This document shows, piece by piece, positions 1 to 11,164 of a DNA stretch of 64,000 nucleotides. The stretch covers positions 56,507,438-56,571,437 of the forward strand of contig CM045761.1 of NCBI GenBank assembly GCA_025200525.1, written 5' to 3'. Position 1 is the stretch's first letter. The number at the start of each line of letters is the position of its first letter. This DNA is from Camellia lanceoleosa (Eukaryota; Streptophyta; Magnoliopsida; Ericales; Theaceae). The notes below the pieces were generated by a model that did no database searches, had not been told where the DNA came from, and worked only from the letters and a program-made list of their open reading frames with translations. The position numbers and the translations under genes were made by a program.

Positions 1-400
1 TTTTGTAAATATTTATTTTGGACCCTTTTCTCCTCATTTTCTAAAATGATCTAACATTAATAATTAATGAATTAAAACTTATAAACTTAAAAATACAACA
101 AAATCAATTTGTAACACAAACAAATCATTCAAAATCTTAAATCAAATCATAAACTAACACAAGAACATATTTCAAAATCCTAAACTAGAAATCCATATTC
201 ATTAAGGAATTTAAAATTCCAAATCACACTTCATTCGGGACAAGTTCGGTTATGTAACAATAATAATACGATCAGTATTTATTTAGTTTCAGTTGATATA
301 ATACTATTAGCAAATGTAACGCTAGAGTAAGTTCAAAGAATAAAGGGTGTTTTGTTTTGGGTAAAAATATCTAGGTAGGATATAGAAATGAAATCAATAG
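1..400. other. AT-rich intergenic sequence, no gene seen
   Basis: No conserved domain, terminal repeat or long reading frame is visible here. It is probably decayed transposon or intergenic DNA. Confidence 0.6.
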
Positions 401-424
401 TTAAGATAAATAAAATAAAATAAA

Positions 425-601
425 AAATTTGCGGGCGGGTTCTTGCGGGTGCGGGTTAAATCCGCAACTCGCTGCAACCTGCAAATATGCCATATTTCAA
501 ACCGCATTCGCCTGCGTTGTGTTTGCAAAACCGCCCATTTGTATGCAGGTTGGGCCGGTTGGGCAGTTTTTGCGGATTTGATAAACCGTTGCCCACCCTT
601 A
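425..601 (-). mobile_element. Possible hAT-like element terminus
   Basis: Read on the minus strand, the segment begins TAAGGGTGGGCAACGG at 601, which resembles the TAGGGGTGGGCAA-type ends of many plant hAT elements. The interior is GC-rich against its surroundings and repeats GCGGGT-like words, as hAT subterminal regions do. I could not find a matching opposite end or an 8-bp target duplication, so this may be a fragment. Confidence 0.35.
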
Positions 602-1543
602 GCTAGCAGGCTATACAAGCACTACTCTTTTGTCATTTTTACTGGTATTAACTGGAAGGCTCGACACCTATCTGCGCGGGTTTCTGGTCTTTCACCAAGG
701 ACACATAGGCCAACTTCTTATAGTACCACACCCCCTACCCAGATTCACCATTTTCTCAAAACAATGTAATTATTACAAATGTGTAAATGTATGACAATGC
801 TCGATGCAATGGATGAGAAATAGTTTTCATTCTCCTAGTCCTCATGCAATTTCTACAACAATCATGGCTATCCTCCACCGATAGCCCAAAACAGATATCT
901 CTAAACAAATAAAATAATTTCCATAAAGATAAACTTTTCAATTTTCAAGATGCGAGTGGTAATACATACCCAACTCTACCATCTTAATCAATAACAATTA
1001 AATTCCACATTTCCAACATCTATATCATTATTTATACAAAATCAACATTTAGAGCAAAACCCCTCTTCCCAAGTCACTTCCAAATTTCAAAACCAACCAT
1101 GTTGTCACATCCACACCTTATTTCCCAACCCCATAATCATTCCCATGAAACCATTTGAAAACCCCTCTTTTTAGTTTCAAACCCAAAATCCAAGATTTGT
1201 TCAAAAGTTCATTTCTTTCGCAAGATGGTTTTATAAAAACGAATAACTAAGTTAAAACTCATAAAGAGGTGCGAAGAATCCCTACCTCAAAGCATAAAAA
1301 GGTGAAAGAAAAGAACTTGGAACAACTCGACGTCAACGAAATTGCAAACCACTTGGATCAAAGGAAAGTTCTTAATGCAATCTACACTTTATCTCAAAGG
1401 ATCAATGTGAGAAGACATCTCTACGTGAGTAGATTTAAGAATTTAAGTGGGAAAAAGTGAATGTTGAGAGAGAGAGAGAGAAAGTTACGGGTGAGAGAGG
1501 AAAAAAGAGAAACAACTTATGATAAAAAAAAAGACTTTAGGTC

Positions 1544-1551
1544 TATATATA
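1544..1551 (-). promoter_or_regulatory. Probable LTR TATA box
   Basis: TATATATA on the minus strand is followed, in that orientation, by a pyrimidine-rich stretch (1460-1535, GA-rich on plus). The GTCGAC array lies upstream of it in LTR orientation. This is an inference from position and base composition. Confidence 0.4.
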
Positions 1552-1662
1552 GTGACTAGGTATTAGTGGAATAGTAGTTCCAATGTCAAATGAAAGAATA
1601 AGTCAAAAATTTCCAAAAAGTAGGGCTAAAGCCGAACAAAATCTAGAAAAAGAGTCACAGGG

Positions 1663-2017
1663 GTCGACCCCTGCGATAGTGGTGTTGACCCTTAAGAAGA
1701 AAAGCTGAGACACTTGTGTTAGGCAGCAGGCAAGGTGTCGACCCTTGGACCTAAGGTGTCGACACTAAATTTCAGCAAGCAAACTCCAGATTCTGCGATA
1801 GACAAGGGTCAACCTTTTCTAGACTGGTGTCGACCCTTGAGGCCAACAAAAAGAAGCAAGTGTCGACACCACCAAGGTTGGTGTCGACCCTAAATTTCAG
1901 TAGCTACCCAGGGACACAAGCAAGGTGTCATCACCTCCTAGACTGGTGTCGACCCTTGGAACAGAACATGGCAAGGAAAAAGAAGACAGTGTCGACACCA
2001 ATAGGGGTGATGTCGAC
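1663..2017. repeat. Array of six GTCGAC motif pairs at 21-bp spacing
   Basis: GTCGAC or one-base variants start at 1663/1684, 1737/1758, 1808/1829, 1862/1883, 1927/1948 and 1991/2012. Every pair is spaced exactly 21 bp. Flanking bases commonly give GTGTCGACCC. The gaps between pairs vary from 33 to 53 bp, so this is not a simple head-to-tail tandem repeat. It sits in the presumed U3 part of the minus-strand LTR, upstream of its TATA box. Confidence 0.9.
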
Positions 2018-2219
2018 CCCTAAAGCCAAAACCAACATGAGGAGAAAGGAACGACCACCACGAATATGGCTTCTCGGATTCAAAGGTAATAAATGGGTCT
2101 GGTCCAAATCAAGATCGCTATAGCGACGGATATTTGCTCCTTGTACATTCTGTATATTTTTTTCATAAAAAGTTAAAAATTACTAAAATAGCCTATTTTC
2201 AAACCACTCGTTATCTATA

Positions 2220-3999
2220 TCTATCTATCTATCTATTATTATATAAGTAAAAAAGAATTTTTAATAAGAAATCTTATGGGAGTTTCAATATCACTAATTT
2301 TCTTGATTTTCTTAATTTTAAACAATTAAGAAAATCCTCATTGGGTAGCTTGCATTTAATTTTTATTTTACTATCCCACATCGAAAAAAGAAGAAAAAAG
2401 TGAATTGTTTCACTTATATAAAGTGAATCTTATGCTCCCATTTAATATTTTAGTATTGTGCATGTTTCAGTTCAAGACAGTTTAAATTTTAATAAAATAA
2501 AATTTAAAAATTTTAATTAATTAATTTTTGTGTAAACTAGTTGATCTTTTGACCTAGCTGATTAAACTAAATCGTTTTTTATTTGAATGATTCACTGGTT
2601 TCATCGTGATTTTAGAGGTTTTATCAAAATATATTGGTTAGATTTGTTTGATTCGAAATAAACTAAAGATTGATCTAATTAAATATTGAACGGTTGAGAT
2701 TGTTTGATTAGAAATAAATTTTCCACCCAAACAATTATTAACTTTTATTTTACAATCCCACATTGGGAAAAGAAAAAAAGAAAGAAAAGTGAGTTGTTTC
2801 ACTTATATAAAGTGAATCTTATACTCTTATTTAATATTGTAATATTGTGCATACTTTAGTTCAAGACCATTTAAATTTTAATAAAATCAAAATTTAAAAG
2901 TTTTAATTTATTAATTTTTGTGTAAATTGGTTGATCTTTTAACCTAACTGATTAAGTTAAACCGTTTTCAGTTTGAACGATTCACTACTTTAACTGTGAT
3001 TTTAGCAATTTTAGCAGTTTTATCAAAATATATTGGTTAGATTTGTTTGATTCGAAATAAACTAAAAATTGATCTTTTTGAGTTGTTTCAATATATAATC
3101 TTATGTTCCCATTAAATATTGTAGTGTTGTGCATGTTTCAATTCAAGATAATTTAAATTGTAAAATTAAAAAGTTTTAATTAATTAATTTTTGTATAAGT
3201 TGGTTGGTCTTTTGACCTAGTTGATAGGCTGAACTGTTTTCGGTTTGACTGATTCGCTGGTTTAACCATGGTTTTAGCAGTTTTATCAAAATATATTGGT
3301 TACATTTGTTTAATTGGAAATAAACAAAAGATTGACCTAATTAAAGATTAAATGACTAAGATTGTTTGATTCGAAATAAACTTCCCGCTCAAACAATTGT
3401 TAACTTTTATTTTACACAACCCCATATCGAGAAATTTTTTTTTTAAAAAAAGTGAGTTATTTTACTTATATAAAGTGAACATTATACTCTTATTTAATAT
3501 TGTAATGTTGTGTATGTTTCAGTTGAAAACAGCTTCAATTTTAAAATAAAATAAAATTTAAAAATTTTAATTAATTAATTTTTGTGTGAGTTGGTTGGTC
3601 TTTTGACCAATTTTAGCAATTTTATCAATATATATATATATATAATTGTTTGAAATGTATGTTTAAGTTTTATAACAAACTTTAACATAGAAAAAACTAA
3701 AAGTAAAAAAATTTATAAAATGAAATGTTTTTTTTATTTCATCATAAATATAATTTTTTTTAATTTATTCTATTATTGTTTATCTTTACCAATGAAATTA
3801 TGACATCTATTTTTTATTGTAAACTTAGATTATACAATTAGTGACATAACAACTGAAATATATATTCTAATAAAATGATTAAAATTTAATTCATTTAAAT
3901 TTTTTTATACTTTTTAAATAAATTTTATGTTATTATTTAATTTTAAAATTATTTTTAATTATTTGTTTAGCACGTGCATAGCATGGGTTCATATGCTAG
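2220..3999 (+). mobile_element. Non-autonomous Helitron
   Basis: The left end is TC within TCTATCTATCTATTATTAT, a common plant Helitron 5' end. The right end carries a short hairpin (CACGTGCATAGCATGGG) followed shortly by CTAG and a host T at 4000, which is the CTRR-T ending of Helitrons inserted between A and T. There is no Rep/helicase frame, so it would depend on an autonomous relative. The exact left base is ambiguous because of the TATC repeat. The interior is filled by a roughly 380-bp repeat described separately. Confidence 0.75.
2371..3616 (+). repeat. Internal repeats of the Helitron, about 380 bp, each with a TATA-like box
   Basis: Units begin near 2371 and 2753, a front-truncated unit begins near 3073, and a partial unit begins near 3419. 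Each starts with a version of ATCCCACATCGAAAA, carries CACTTATATAAAGTGAA (missing or altered in the truncated unit) and ends near TTTTTGTGTAAAYTRGTTG. CACTTATATAAAGTG is nearly self-complementary. The units have diverged, so the duplication is old. Confidence 0.75.
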
Positions 4000-4000
4000 T

Positions 4001-4239
4001 CTATATACGTATATATATATAATATAAGGAAAAATGGATTTTTAACCAACAAGTCTTATGTGAACTCCAAATTCCCAATCTAAATTTCATATTTTTTTAA
4101 TTTTTCAAAATTAAAAAAATTTCTACTGACTAGCTCTTATTCAAGAAAAAAATAAAAAAATAAAAAAATAAATAAAAATTAATATCCATAAATTTATGAC
4201 TTTCAAATGATAAGTATATCAAATCTTAAAAAAATGAGG
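4001..4239. other. AT-rich spacer between Helitron and LTR
   Basis: Low-complexity AT-rich sequence with no recognised feature. Confidence 0.6.
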
Positions 4240-6396
4240 TATAGTGATCCCGCTTTTTCCTTCATTGTTTATTGTACCCCAGACTCGGTTCCGTGGGTGA
4301 TTGTTGTTGTCTGTATCGCATTTCCATCATTTACTCATTGTATTTGAGTTTTGGGTTATGTTGGGCAGGTTTGAAACATGTTGGTTGTGTTTAGAAACAA
4401 TTGGTTTATGCCCAGATTTTGGCCTTCACGCTCGAGCGGGGCTTTTGACGCTCGAGCGAATCCTTTTGCATTTGCTTCTCCGCTTGAGCGGGATTATTCA
4501 GTCTTTAGTATTTTTCCCTGCAGGACATCGGACGCTCGAGCGTCCACTTTTACGCTCGAGCGGGGACCTTCGTCTGCAGAACTTCTGGAAGTGTGCATTC
4601 CACGCTCGAGCGGCGCTTTTCACACTCGAGCGGAAGTCTGTGTTTGATCCTCGAGCGGAGCGTTCCACGCTTGAGCAGACTGTGATGTATATCAGTCCGA
4701 GAGAAGCCATTTTTAAATTACTTTTTCGACCCTTTCTCTCTCTTTAGCTCTTCGAAACCCTAATTTGAGAGCTCCTCTCTCTAGAATACATCTAGATCTA
4801 GTGATCTTCTACCCTAGTTCCTTTGTAAAAAGTGTGAAACTTGGCGTGATCTTCGTTTCGATTCGAATAGTTGTGGGTTTGGAGCACTTTCGAGTTTCTT
4901 CATCATCTCCTTTGGGTCTCTTCATTTGAGATAGGGATAACTACTCATATTTATGGCCTTTGACATAAACATGTGGTCTTTTTGATTTAATGTTGAAGTT
5001 GCAAAATTTTGGGTGTTAGGGTTTTAAAACTTGAAATGTATAAAGAGGGGTTTTGGTCCTTTTGAACTATACATGTGTATATGGGTCTTAAAATGAAGTT
5101 ATTGATGTCCATTGATGATATTTTGGCCTTTGGGTCAATGTTGAGAAAAGGGGGAAAATGCCTTAGTGGGTTTAATCGGGTCATTGGTGTAATTAATGAA
5201 ATTAATTATGAGCATGTGAAATTGGTTTAGAAATAATAAAAATTGGGAAGTTATGAGATGGAACGGTGTAGTTGGATTGATTAATCACGCACCTATGACA
5301 ATATTGATAATTTATATGTTTGATGAATTTATTATCTATTTAGAAATAATTGTTTTAGGCTATCGGTGGAAGATAGTCTTGATTGTTGTAGACACTGCAT
5401 GATGATTAGGGGAATTAAAACTAATCAATTGAGTATGTCATTGAATATGACGGATGGAATAACACATTGAATATGTGCTTGCTTGATCATTGTATATGAT
5501 AAGTGTTTAAATACATTGCATATGTATCTTGTTTGGGAGGAGATAGGGGATGTACTCCAAGGTTTGAGGGGAGATAGGGGATGTACTCTTAAACCTGTTT
5601 GGGAGGAGATAGTGGATGGACTCCATTGATAATTAAGTTGGCCAGAGTATCCAGGGTGAAAGTCCCGAAATCTTGATTACGTTTGCATAATGTAGATGAA
5701 TTGAAGTGTTGAAGTATTATTGATATGAGTTATAGTCTCATTTTGAATTGAAGTATGAAAATGTTAATGATGTGAGTTGTAGTCTCATATTAAGTGATTA
5801 TGATTGATGTATTGTTAACCTGAGTTGTAGACTCATTATAAACTATCTGCATAAATTGAGAACCATATCTATGAATTGGTTTGGATAATGAATCGGAAAA
5901 GGATTGATATATACATATATATATATATATATATATGTCTGTGAATATGGATTGGTTATGCAAGAGATGCATGTCTGTTTATTTGAGTTAAACATTTATC
6001 AAAAGCTAATGTTTTAGTTATTATTCATATTATGTTTAGCATATCTCTACTGGGCGTTGGCTCACCCTATATGGGCCATCATTTTCAGGTGCAGGTAATA
6101 TGCTGCCTCCAAGGATGTAGCTTGGGAGGTTTTGAAGCTAGAGGCTTATTTTGTGTAGTTATCTTTTGTATTACATGTAATTCAAGCCTAGGGCTTAATC
6201 TGTTAAGAGTTAGAACTCTCTTTTGTGGAAACCAAGTGTTGACTTGGAAAGTTGGTAAGCCGTAGGGCATTTACTTTTGTTGTCAACATGTAATACTTTT
6301 TGTAAAGAATACTCTGATGTTTGTAATATAATGCTTCTTTCTTACTTTATGGATATCATGAATGATTGGTTTGTGTATTATTTTGAGGGTGTTACA
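4240..6396 (+). mobile_element. 5' LTR of chromovirus 1
   Basis: The LTR runs from TATAGTGATCCC to GGTGTTACA, immediately before the primer-binding site. Its first roughly 870 bp match the 3' LTR at 11846-12718. At about 2.16 kb it is long for the superfamily but ordinary for Tekay/Del-like chromoviruses. Order: about 190 bp, the CTCGAG array (4431-4675), a pyrimidine-rich leader (4730-4770), a GAGGTAGGGATA box near 4928, a GGAGATAGGGG repeat (about 5539, 5570 and 5605) and a GGCTCACCC-containing 3' part near 6060. The same order recurs in the other Tekay-like LTRs of this window. Confidence 0.88.
4431..4675. repeat. CTCGAG motif pairs at exactly 20-bp spacing (5' LTR)
   Basis: Hexamer starts are 4431/4451, 4535/4555, 4605/4625 and 4650/4670, each pair 20 bp apart. 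A single CTTGAG lies at 4483. The full core is ACGCTCGAGCG, a near-perfect palindrome. The linker inside pairs is loosely conserved around GGGCTTTT. Confidence 0.93.
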
Positions 6397-6399
6397 ACT

Positions 6400-6411
6400 T
6401 GGTATCAGAGC
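6400..6411 (+). promoter_or_regulatory. Primer-binding site, initiator tRNA-Met type
   Basis: TGGTATCAGAGC sits three bases after the LTR end. It is the standard plant Ty3/gypsy and Ty1/copia site complementary to the 3' end of initiator tRNA-Met. Confidence 0.93.
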
Positions 6412-6798
6412 GTACCGGGTTTGAATACTTGGATACATGGGAAGTAATTAGTACCACAGTGGGTTTGTCTTGCTTGTTAGAGACTTATGCATGATGTTAT
6501 GTGCTTATGTGATAACATGTTTACGTGACTAAGTGGGTATGGAATGTAGTTTCTAGGATATTGATTGGATCCTTGGGTTTCTAGGAGTCCTGTTGGAAAA
6601 GCACTTGATCAATGCTGTTTCTAACTGGAACTCTAGCAACGCCACGGGACTGTCATTATCCGGAAATGAAATTCGTAAGTGTTTTATGTGATTATATGCT
6701 TACATGGAGTGAATTACGATTGTCCATGTATTAGGACGCGAGTGAAATAGCTTCATCACATTTTTGAATGTGCTAATGTCTTTGTTACCTTTATTAGG

Positions 6799-8040
6799 AT
6801 GTCAGGACGAGGACGTGGAGGTAGACATGGTAGGCCTAGGAGGCAGCAGATGCCTATACTGGATGAGATTCCGGCGTAGCAGAAGGGTGTTGGTCAGGCC
6901 AACGTGGCCGAGCCAGTAGGTCAGCAGGCCATGGGTGCCTTAGCCCGCGAGATGGCAGGAGTATTGAGGGAGTCTATGGACATTCTCAGGGCTGAGAATC
7001 AAGTCCAGGCCCATGTAGTTGAGGCAGGGTCGTCCTTTCTAAAAAAGGAATTCTTTCGGTCGAATTCGGACGAGTTTGTAGGTGATTCAAAAGAGCCACT
7101 GAAGGCTGATGAGTGGCTTGAACAGATAACGAAGAAGTTTGAGATGCTTGGCATCGAAGACGGGGCCTTGAAGGTGACCTTGGTGTCTTTCCAGTTGAAG
7201 GGAGACGCGGGTCAGTGGTGGAAGTTTGTGCGGGGTCATATTGGAGAGACTTGGGAGGCTTTTGTTGATGCATTTCAAAAGAAGTTTTTGTGTCCTACTG
7301 TTAGAGAGAAGTTGAGGGATCAGTTCTGTCAGCTCAAGTAGCTGAATACATCAGTGGCCGAGTTTGAGGCTGCATTTACTAGCTTCTCAAGGTTTGCTCC
7401 TGAGTTAGTGGCGTCTGAGGAACGCCGTTGTCTTGAATTTGAAAAGAAGTTAAGAACCGGGCTCAAGCTTAGGGTTGCTAGGTCCATGACTCGGGAGTAT
7501 GGGTGCCTTGTGGATGCTGCGGCCCATCTTGAGATTATTATGCATGAGGAGGAAGATAGGATGAGGGGCTCCAAGAGGAGTCAAGATGGCCAAGGGGATG
7601 GTAGGAGGCAGAGAGGTCCTAACCCTCAGCAGTCCCAGGGTACGTTTGCGAGATCTACCTTTCCAGTGTCGAGTTCAAGCTCTAGGAGAGGCAGTCAGGG
7701 AGACCTTACCTGTTGCAAGTGTGGTTAGCTGGGCCATAAGTCCCTAGCTTGCCCGCAGAGGGGAAGAGGACAGAGAGCAGCTTCATCTTCGGCTCGTCCT
7801 CAGAGCTAGAGTTAGGGCAGAGGCCAACTGCTCTCTTGTTACCAGTGTGGTCAGGCGGGGCACCTGAAGAGGTTTTGCCCATAGTTGAGTGGCACATCTA
7901 GTGCATCTGGTTCGAGGCAAACTCAGAGCCATCAGCCAGCTCAGTCAGTTCAGGCCTCGAGGGCCAATCAGGGAGCCTCTTCGGCTTAGTCTATGTAGCA
8001 GTCTTATGCTCCGAGAGGTGAGCAGGTAGATTAGAGACTT
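6799..8040 (+). pseudogene. Chromovirus 1 gag, interrupted by stops
   Basis: The frame starts MSGRGRGGRHGRP at 6799. It runs through a retrotransposon Gag domain (about 7080-7560) with the typical KGDAGQWW segment near 7200 and a Q/R/S-rich linker. Two CX2CX4HX4C zinc knuckles follow, near 7711 and 7837; the first has a stop in place of an internal residue. The reading frame stays the same throughout, but it is broken by several TAG codons (for example at the ends of the pieces near 6877, 7339 and 7726), most explained by CAG to TAG. Gag would form the cytoplasmic virus-like particle. This copy cannot make a full protein. Confidence 0.88.
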
Positions 8041-8094
8041 TCAGGGCGTGTGTATGCTGTTACAACGTAGGATCTTGTACCTGCTCCATCTGTT

Positions 8095-8478
8095 GTGAGA
8101 GGTACAATTTTATTTTGTAACTCGGTTGTTAATGTATTGATTGATATGGGTGCATCCCATTCATTTATATCTGCTGCATTTGCATCTATTTTGGGATTGG
8201 AGTTGGCACAGTTAGCATCTCCTATTTGTGTTGTAACACCTGTTGGGGGTGAGTTGATTTTGAAACAAGGGTGTAGAGGTTGTGATATAGAGATCGCCAA
8301 CTGCCGGCTTCCAATTTGTTTTGTAGTAATGGCTATGTCGGGTTTTGATGTGATTTTAGGTATGGACTGGTTATCGTCATACCAGGCTATTATTGATTGC
8401 TACCGCCAAAGGGTCACTGTATGTACCTTGAGCAGGGATTGTTTTCATTTCTTGGGGGATTGGGTTGGTAGTGTTTAA
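8095..8478 (+). pseudogene. Chromovirus 1 aspartic protease
   Basis: This is a retropepsin-like domain in the same frame as gag. The catalytic box near 8143 reads D-M-G-A instead of the usual D-[ST]-G-A. That change fits one C-to-T event (ACG to ATG) and should abolish activity. The flap and second hydrophobic core (VILGMDWLS) are present near 8350. A frameshift near 8476 separates it from the RT frame. Confidence 0.82.
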
Positions 8479-8483
8479 CACCA

Positions 8484-9440
8484 GTGTATGATCCGCGAGG
8501 GCGGAGTGAGCTTAGTTGCCTTCTCGCTAGCTGTATAAGTAGTGAGTGTGATGATACCCAGGCTGAGTTGCCGAGAGTGGTTCATGAGTACTCGGACGTC
8601 TTTCCCGAGGATCTTGTTAGTTTACCACCTCATCGTGAGATCGAGTTCTCTATTGACTTAGTGCCTGGCATAGCACCGATTTCCATGGCACCGTATCGTT
8701 TTGCCCCAGCTGAATTGAGTGAGTTGAAGATTCAACTCTAAGAGTTGCTGGATAAGGGCTTTATCCACCCTAGTACCTCGCCGTAGGGAGTACCAGCCCT
8801 CTTTGCTAAAAAGAAAGATGGGGCCTTGAGACTTTGTATTGATTACTGGAAATTGAATATTGCTACGGGTAAGAACAAATACCCTATGCCCCGTATAGAT
8901 GATCTGTTTGACCAGTTGAAAGGGTCCCGTTGTTTCTCTAAGATAGACTTGAGATCGGGTTACCATCAGTTGAGGGTCAGGGAGGAGGATATCCTGAAGA
9001 CGGCATTCTGTATGCGGTATGGCCATTATGAATTTCTGGTGATCCCTTTTGGACTGGTAGTGTTTATGGACTTGATGAACCGGATATTCCGGGAGTTCTT
9101 GGATCGCTTTATGGTCGTCTTTGTGGACGACATTCTGATTTATTCACCTTCGGAGGAGGAGCACGAGGAACACTTGAGAGTGGTGCTTGAGTTGCTTGGA
9201 GCCCATAAGTTGTATGCTAAGTTTGGGAAGTGTGAGTTCTGGCTAAGAGAGGTTAAGTTCTTAGGCCATGTAGTCTCCGGGGAAGGGGTGTCTGTTGATA
9301 CATCCAAGATAGAGGCAGTGCAAGATTGGGCACAGCTTAAGAGTGTTTTTGAGATCCACAGTTTTCTGGGATTAGCCGGGTATTACCATCAGTTTGTGAA
9401 AGATTTCTCCAGGCTAGCTTCGCCGTTGACTAGGTTGACG
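8484..9440 (+). pseudogene. Chromovirus 1 reverse transcriptase
   Basis: The RT palm and fingers are recognisable: the [13 protein letters not shown] block near 8880, the [13 protein letters not shown] block near 8935, and the catalytic FVDDILIYS motif near 9120 with both aspartates retained. The connection [12 protein letters not shown] and the [12 protein letters not shown] block follow. Stops interrupt the domain near 8740 and 8784 and end the block at 9441. It would copy element RNA into cDNA if intact. Confidence 0.9.
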
Positions 9441-9458
9441 TGAAAAGGGGTCAAGTTT

Positions 9459-9900
9459 GTGTGGAGTGAGATTTGTGAAAAGTCGTTCCAAGAACTTAAA
9501 GTTAGACTTACCACCGCTCCAGTTTTGATTATTTCGAAGAGGGGTTTGGGTTATGCAGTGTATTATGATGCTTCACGAGAGGGTTTAGGATGTGTGTTGA
9601 TGCAAGAAGGGAAAGTAGTAGCCTATGGCTCACGTCAGTTGAAAATCCATGAGAAGAGTTATCCTACACATGACCTAGAGTTAGCAGCTATGATCTTTGC
9701 CTTAAAGATTTAGAGGCACTACCTGTATGGTGAGAAATTCGAGGTGTTCTCGGATCATAAGAGTTTGAAGTATCTGTTTACACAGAAAGACTTGAATTTG
9801 AGGCAGAAAAGGTGGATGGAATTCATTGAGGATTATGATTTCGAGTTGCACTATCACGCGGGAAAGGCCAATGTTGTGGCCGATGCCCTTAGTAGGAAAT
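9459..9900 (+). pseudogene. Chromovirus 1 RNase H domain
   Basis: The frame continues in the RT phase. The [14 protein letters not shown] block near 9570 supplies the first catalytic aspartate, followed by the [11 protein letters not shown] block with its glutamate, then a TAG where the family has tryptophan (9711). The second half contains [13 protein letters not shown] and VVADALSRK. The domain would remove the RNA strand during cDNA synthesis. Confidence 0.88.
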
Positions 9901-10039
9901 CCATTAGTGATGTAGCTTGTATAGCCATCCAGGAATGGGAGATGTTGGATGCATTTGGCGAGTTTGATTTGCTTCTGGGAGAATCTGTTGAGTCTGCAGC
10001 CTTGTTTTCTGTAGTTGCGCAACCTACGCTTGTAAATTG

Positions 10040-11120
10040 AGTGTTAGAGGCATAGAGGGGTGACTTCGAGGTAAAATCCCTCCAGGAGAAGATCTCCAGT
10101 GGGAAGGTGGAAAAGGGTTTGACCGTGTATCTTGACCTGAGTGTGAGGTACCGAGACTGTTTGTTTGTACCGGAGTCTTGCCGAGAGGAAGTACTCCGAG
10201 TGTTTCACCATTCATGCCTTGCGGTGCATCCGGGAGGCACTAAGATGTATCGTGATTTGGGTTGCCAGTTTTGGTGGCGGGGTATGAAGATAGATGTGCT
10301 GTTTTTGTGTCTAAGTGCCTTATTTGTCAGCAAGTGAAGACCGAGCATCAGAGGCCAACGGGTTTGTTAAACCCTTGCCTATTACTAAGTGGAAATGGGA
10401 GCATGTCACGATGGACTTCATTGTAGGTCTTCCGAGGACTCAACGGGGTAGTGATGCTATTTGGGTAGTTGTGGATCGGTTAACCAAGTCGGCGCACTTT
10501 ATTTCTATGTGCGTGAGAGATTCGGTAGATCATCTTGCTGACTTGTATATCCAGGACATATTGAGGTTGCATGGAGTCCCATTGTCGATCGTCTCAGATA
10601 AAGATCCACGTTTTACTGCTAGGTTATGGCAGAGTTTGCAGAGTGCCTTGGGCACTAGGTTGACCTTTAGCACGACTTATCATCCTTAGACTGACGGGCA
10701 GTCTGAGCGTACTATTCAGATCTTCGAGGATATGCTTCGAGGCTGTGTCCTTGACTTTAGTGGGTCGTAGGAGAGGCACTTGCCCTTAGTGGAGTTTGCC
10801 TATAACAATAGTTTCCAATTGAGCATTGGTATGGCACCGTTTGTGGCTTTGTATGGCCGACCGTGTAGATCCCCAGTATGTTGGGCCGAGGTGGGTGAAG
10901 CACCTTTGTTGGGCCCGGAGTTGGTGCGTAAAACGACAGAAAAAAGTTGAACTTATTCGTAAGAGGCTTGTTGCAGCCCAGAGTCGCCAAAAGAGCTATG
11001 CTGACCGTAGAAGGAGGCCTTTGACATTTGAAGCGGGTGATCATGTCTTTCTGAAAATATCACGTAGGCGGGGTTTGATGAGGTTTGGGAAGAGTGGGAA
11101 GTTGTCCCCTTGGTTTATTG
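10040..11120 (+). pseudogene. Chromovirus 1 integrase, frameshifted
   Basis: An HHCC zinc-binding region is readable near 10205-10330 (HHSCLAVHPGG, then a split C-x2-C in another frame). The core follows, with the first aspartate in MDFIVGLP near 10410 and a second aspartate in VSDKDPRF near 10595. The TYHP box is followed by a TAG at 10687. Frameshifts lie near 10300, 10365 and in the A-run near 10940. The C-terminal part contains GMAPF and GDHVFLKIS. Integrase would insert the cDNA into the genome. Confidence 0.86.
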
Positions 11121-11164
11121 GTCCTTTTGAGATCCTTGAGTAGATTGGGGAGGTTGCATACCGT

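Larger units (their letters stand above)
640..2122 (-). mobile_element. Truncated Tekay-like LTR remnant, minus strand
   Basis: The segment aligns by eye, reversed, with the LTR at 4240-6396 and in the same sense with the minus-strand LTR at 23035-24908. Shared landmarks are ACACATAGGCCAAC near 709, the region around 830-900 (ATGCAATTTCTACAAC), and CCCTACCTCAAAG near 1280. It ends at 2122 with CGCTATA, the reverse of the family start TATAGCGATC. The part equivalent to the LTR 3' end is missing. It differs from its relatives in carrying a GTCGAC array instead of a CTCGAG array. Confidence 0.7.

Noticed and set aside
443..769. 108-codon plus-strand frame and overlapping 74-codon minus-strand frame
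   Set aside because: They lie over a transposon terminus and an LTR fragment; no domain and no conserved start.
4431..4675. CRISPR-like array or restriction-linker cloning artefact
   Set aside because: Spacing is too short for CRISPR, repeats are palindromic 10-mers, and there are no spacers of constant length between pairs. Variation between copies (CTTGAG, CTCAAA) and presence in several LTRs exclude XhoI or SalI linkers.
4301..4747. Frame of 148 codons across the LTR motif array, with repeated LERxxL and RSSGAF-like words
   Set aside because: The repeated residues are just translations of the CTCGAG motifs. It lies in a promoter-type LTR region with no start context or homologue, and neighbouring frames are also open for the same reason.
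7021..7273. Minus-strand 95- and 63-codon frames in gag
   Set aside because: Opposite a recognisable Gag domain; no independent support.
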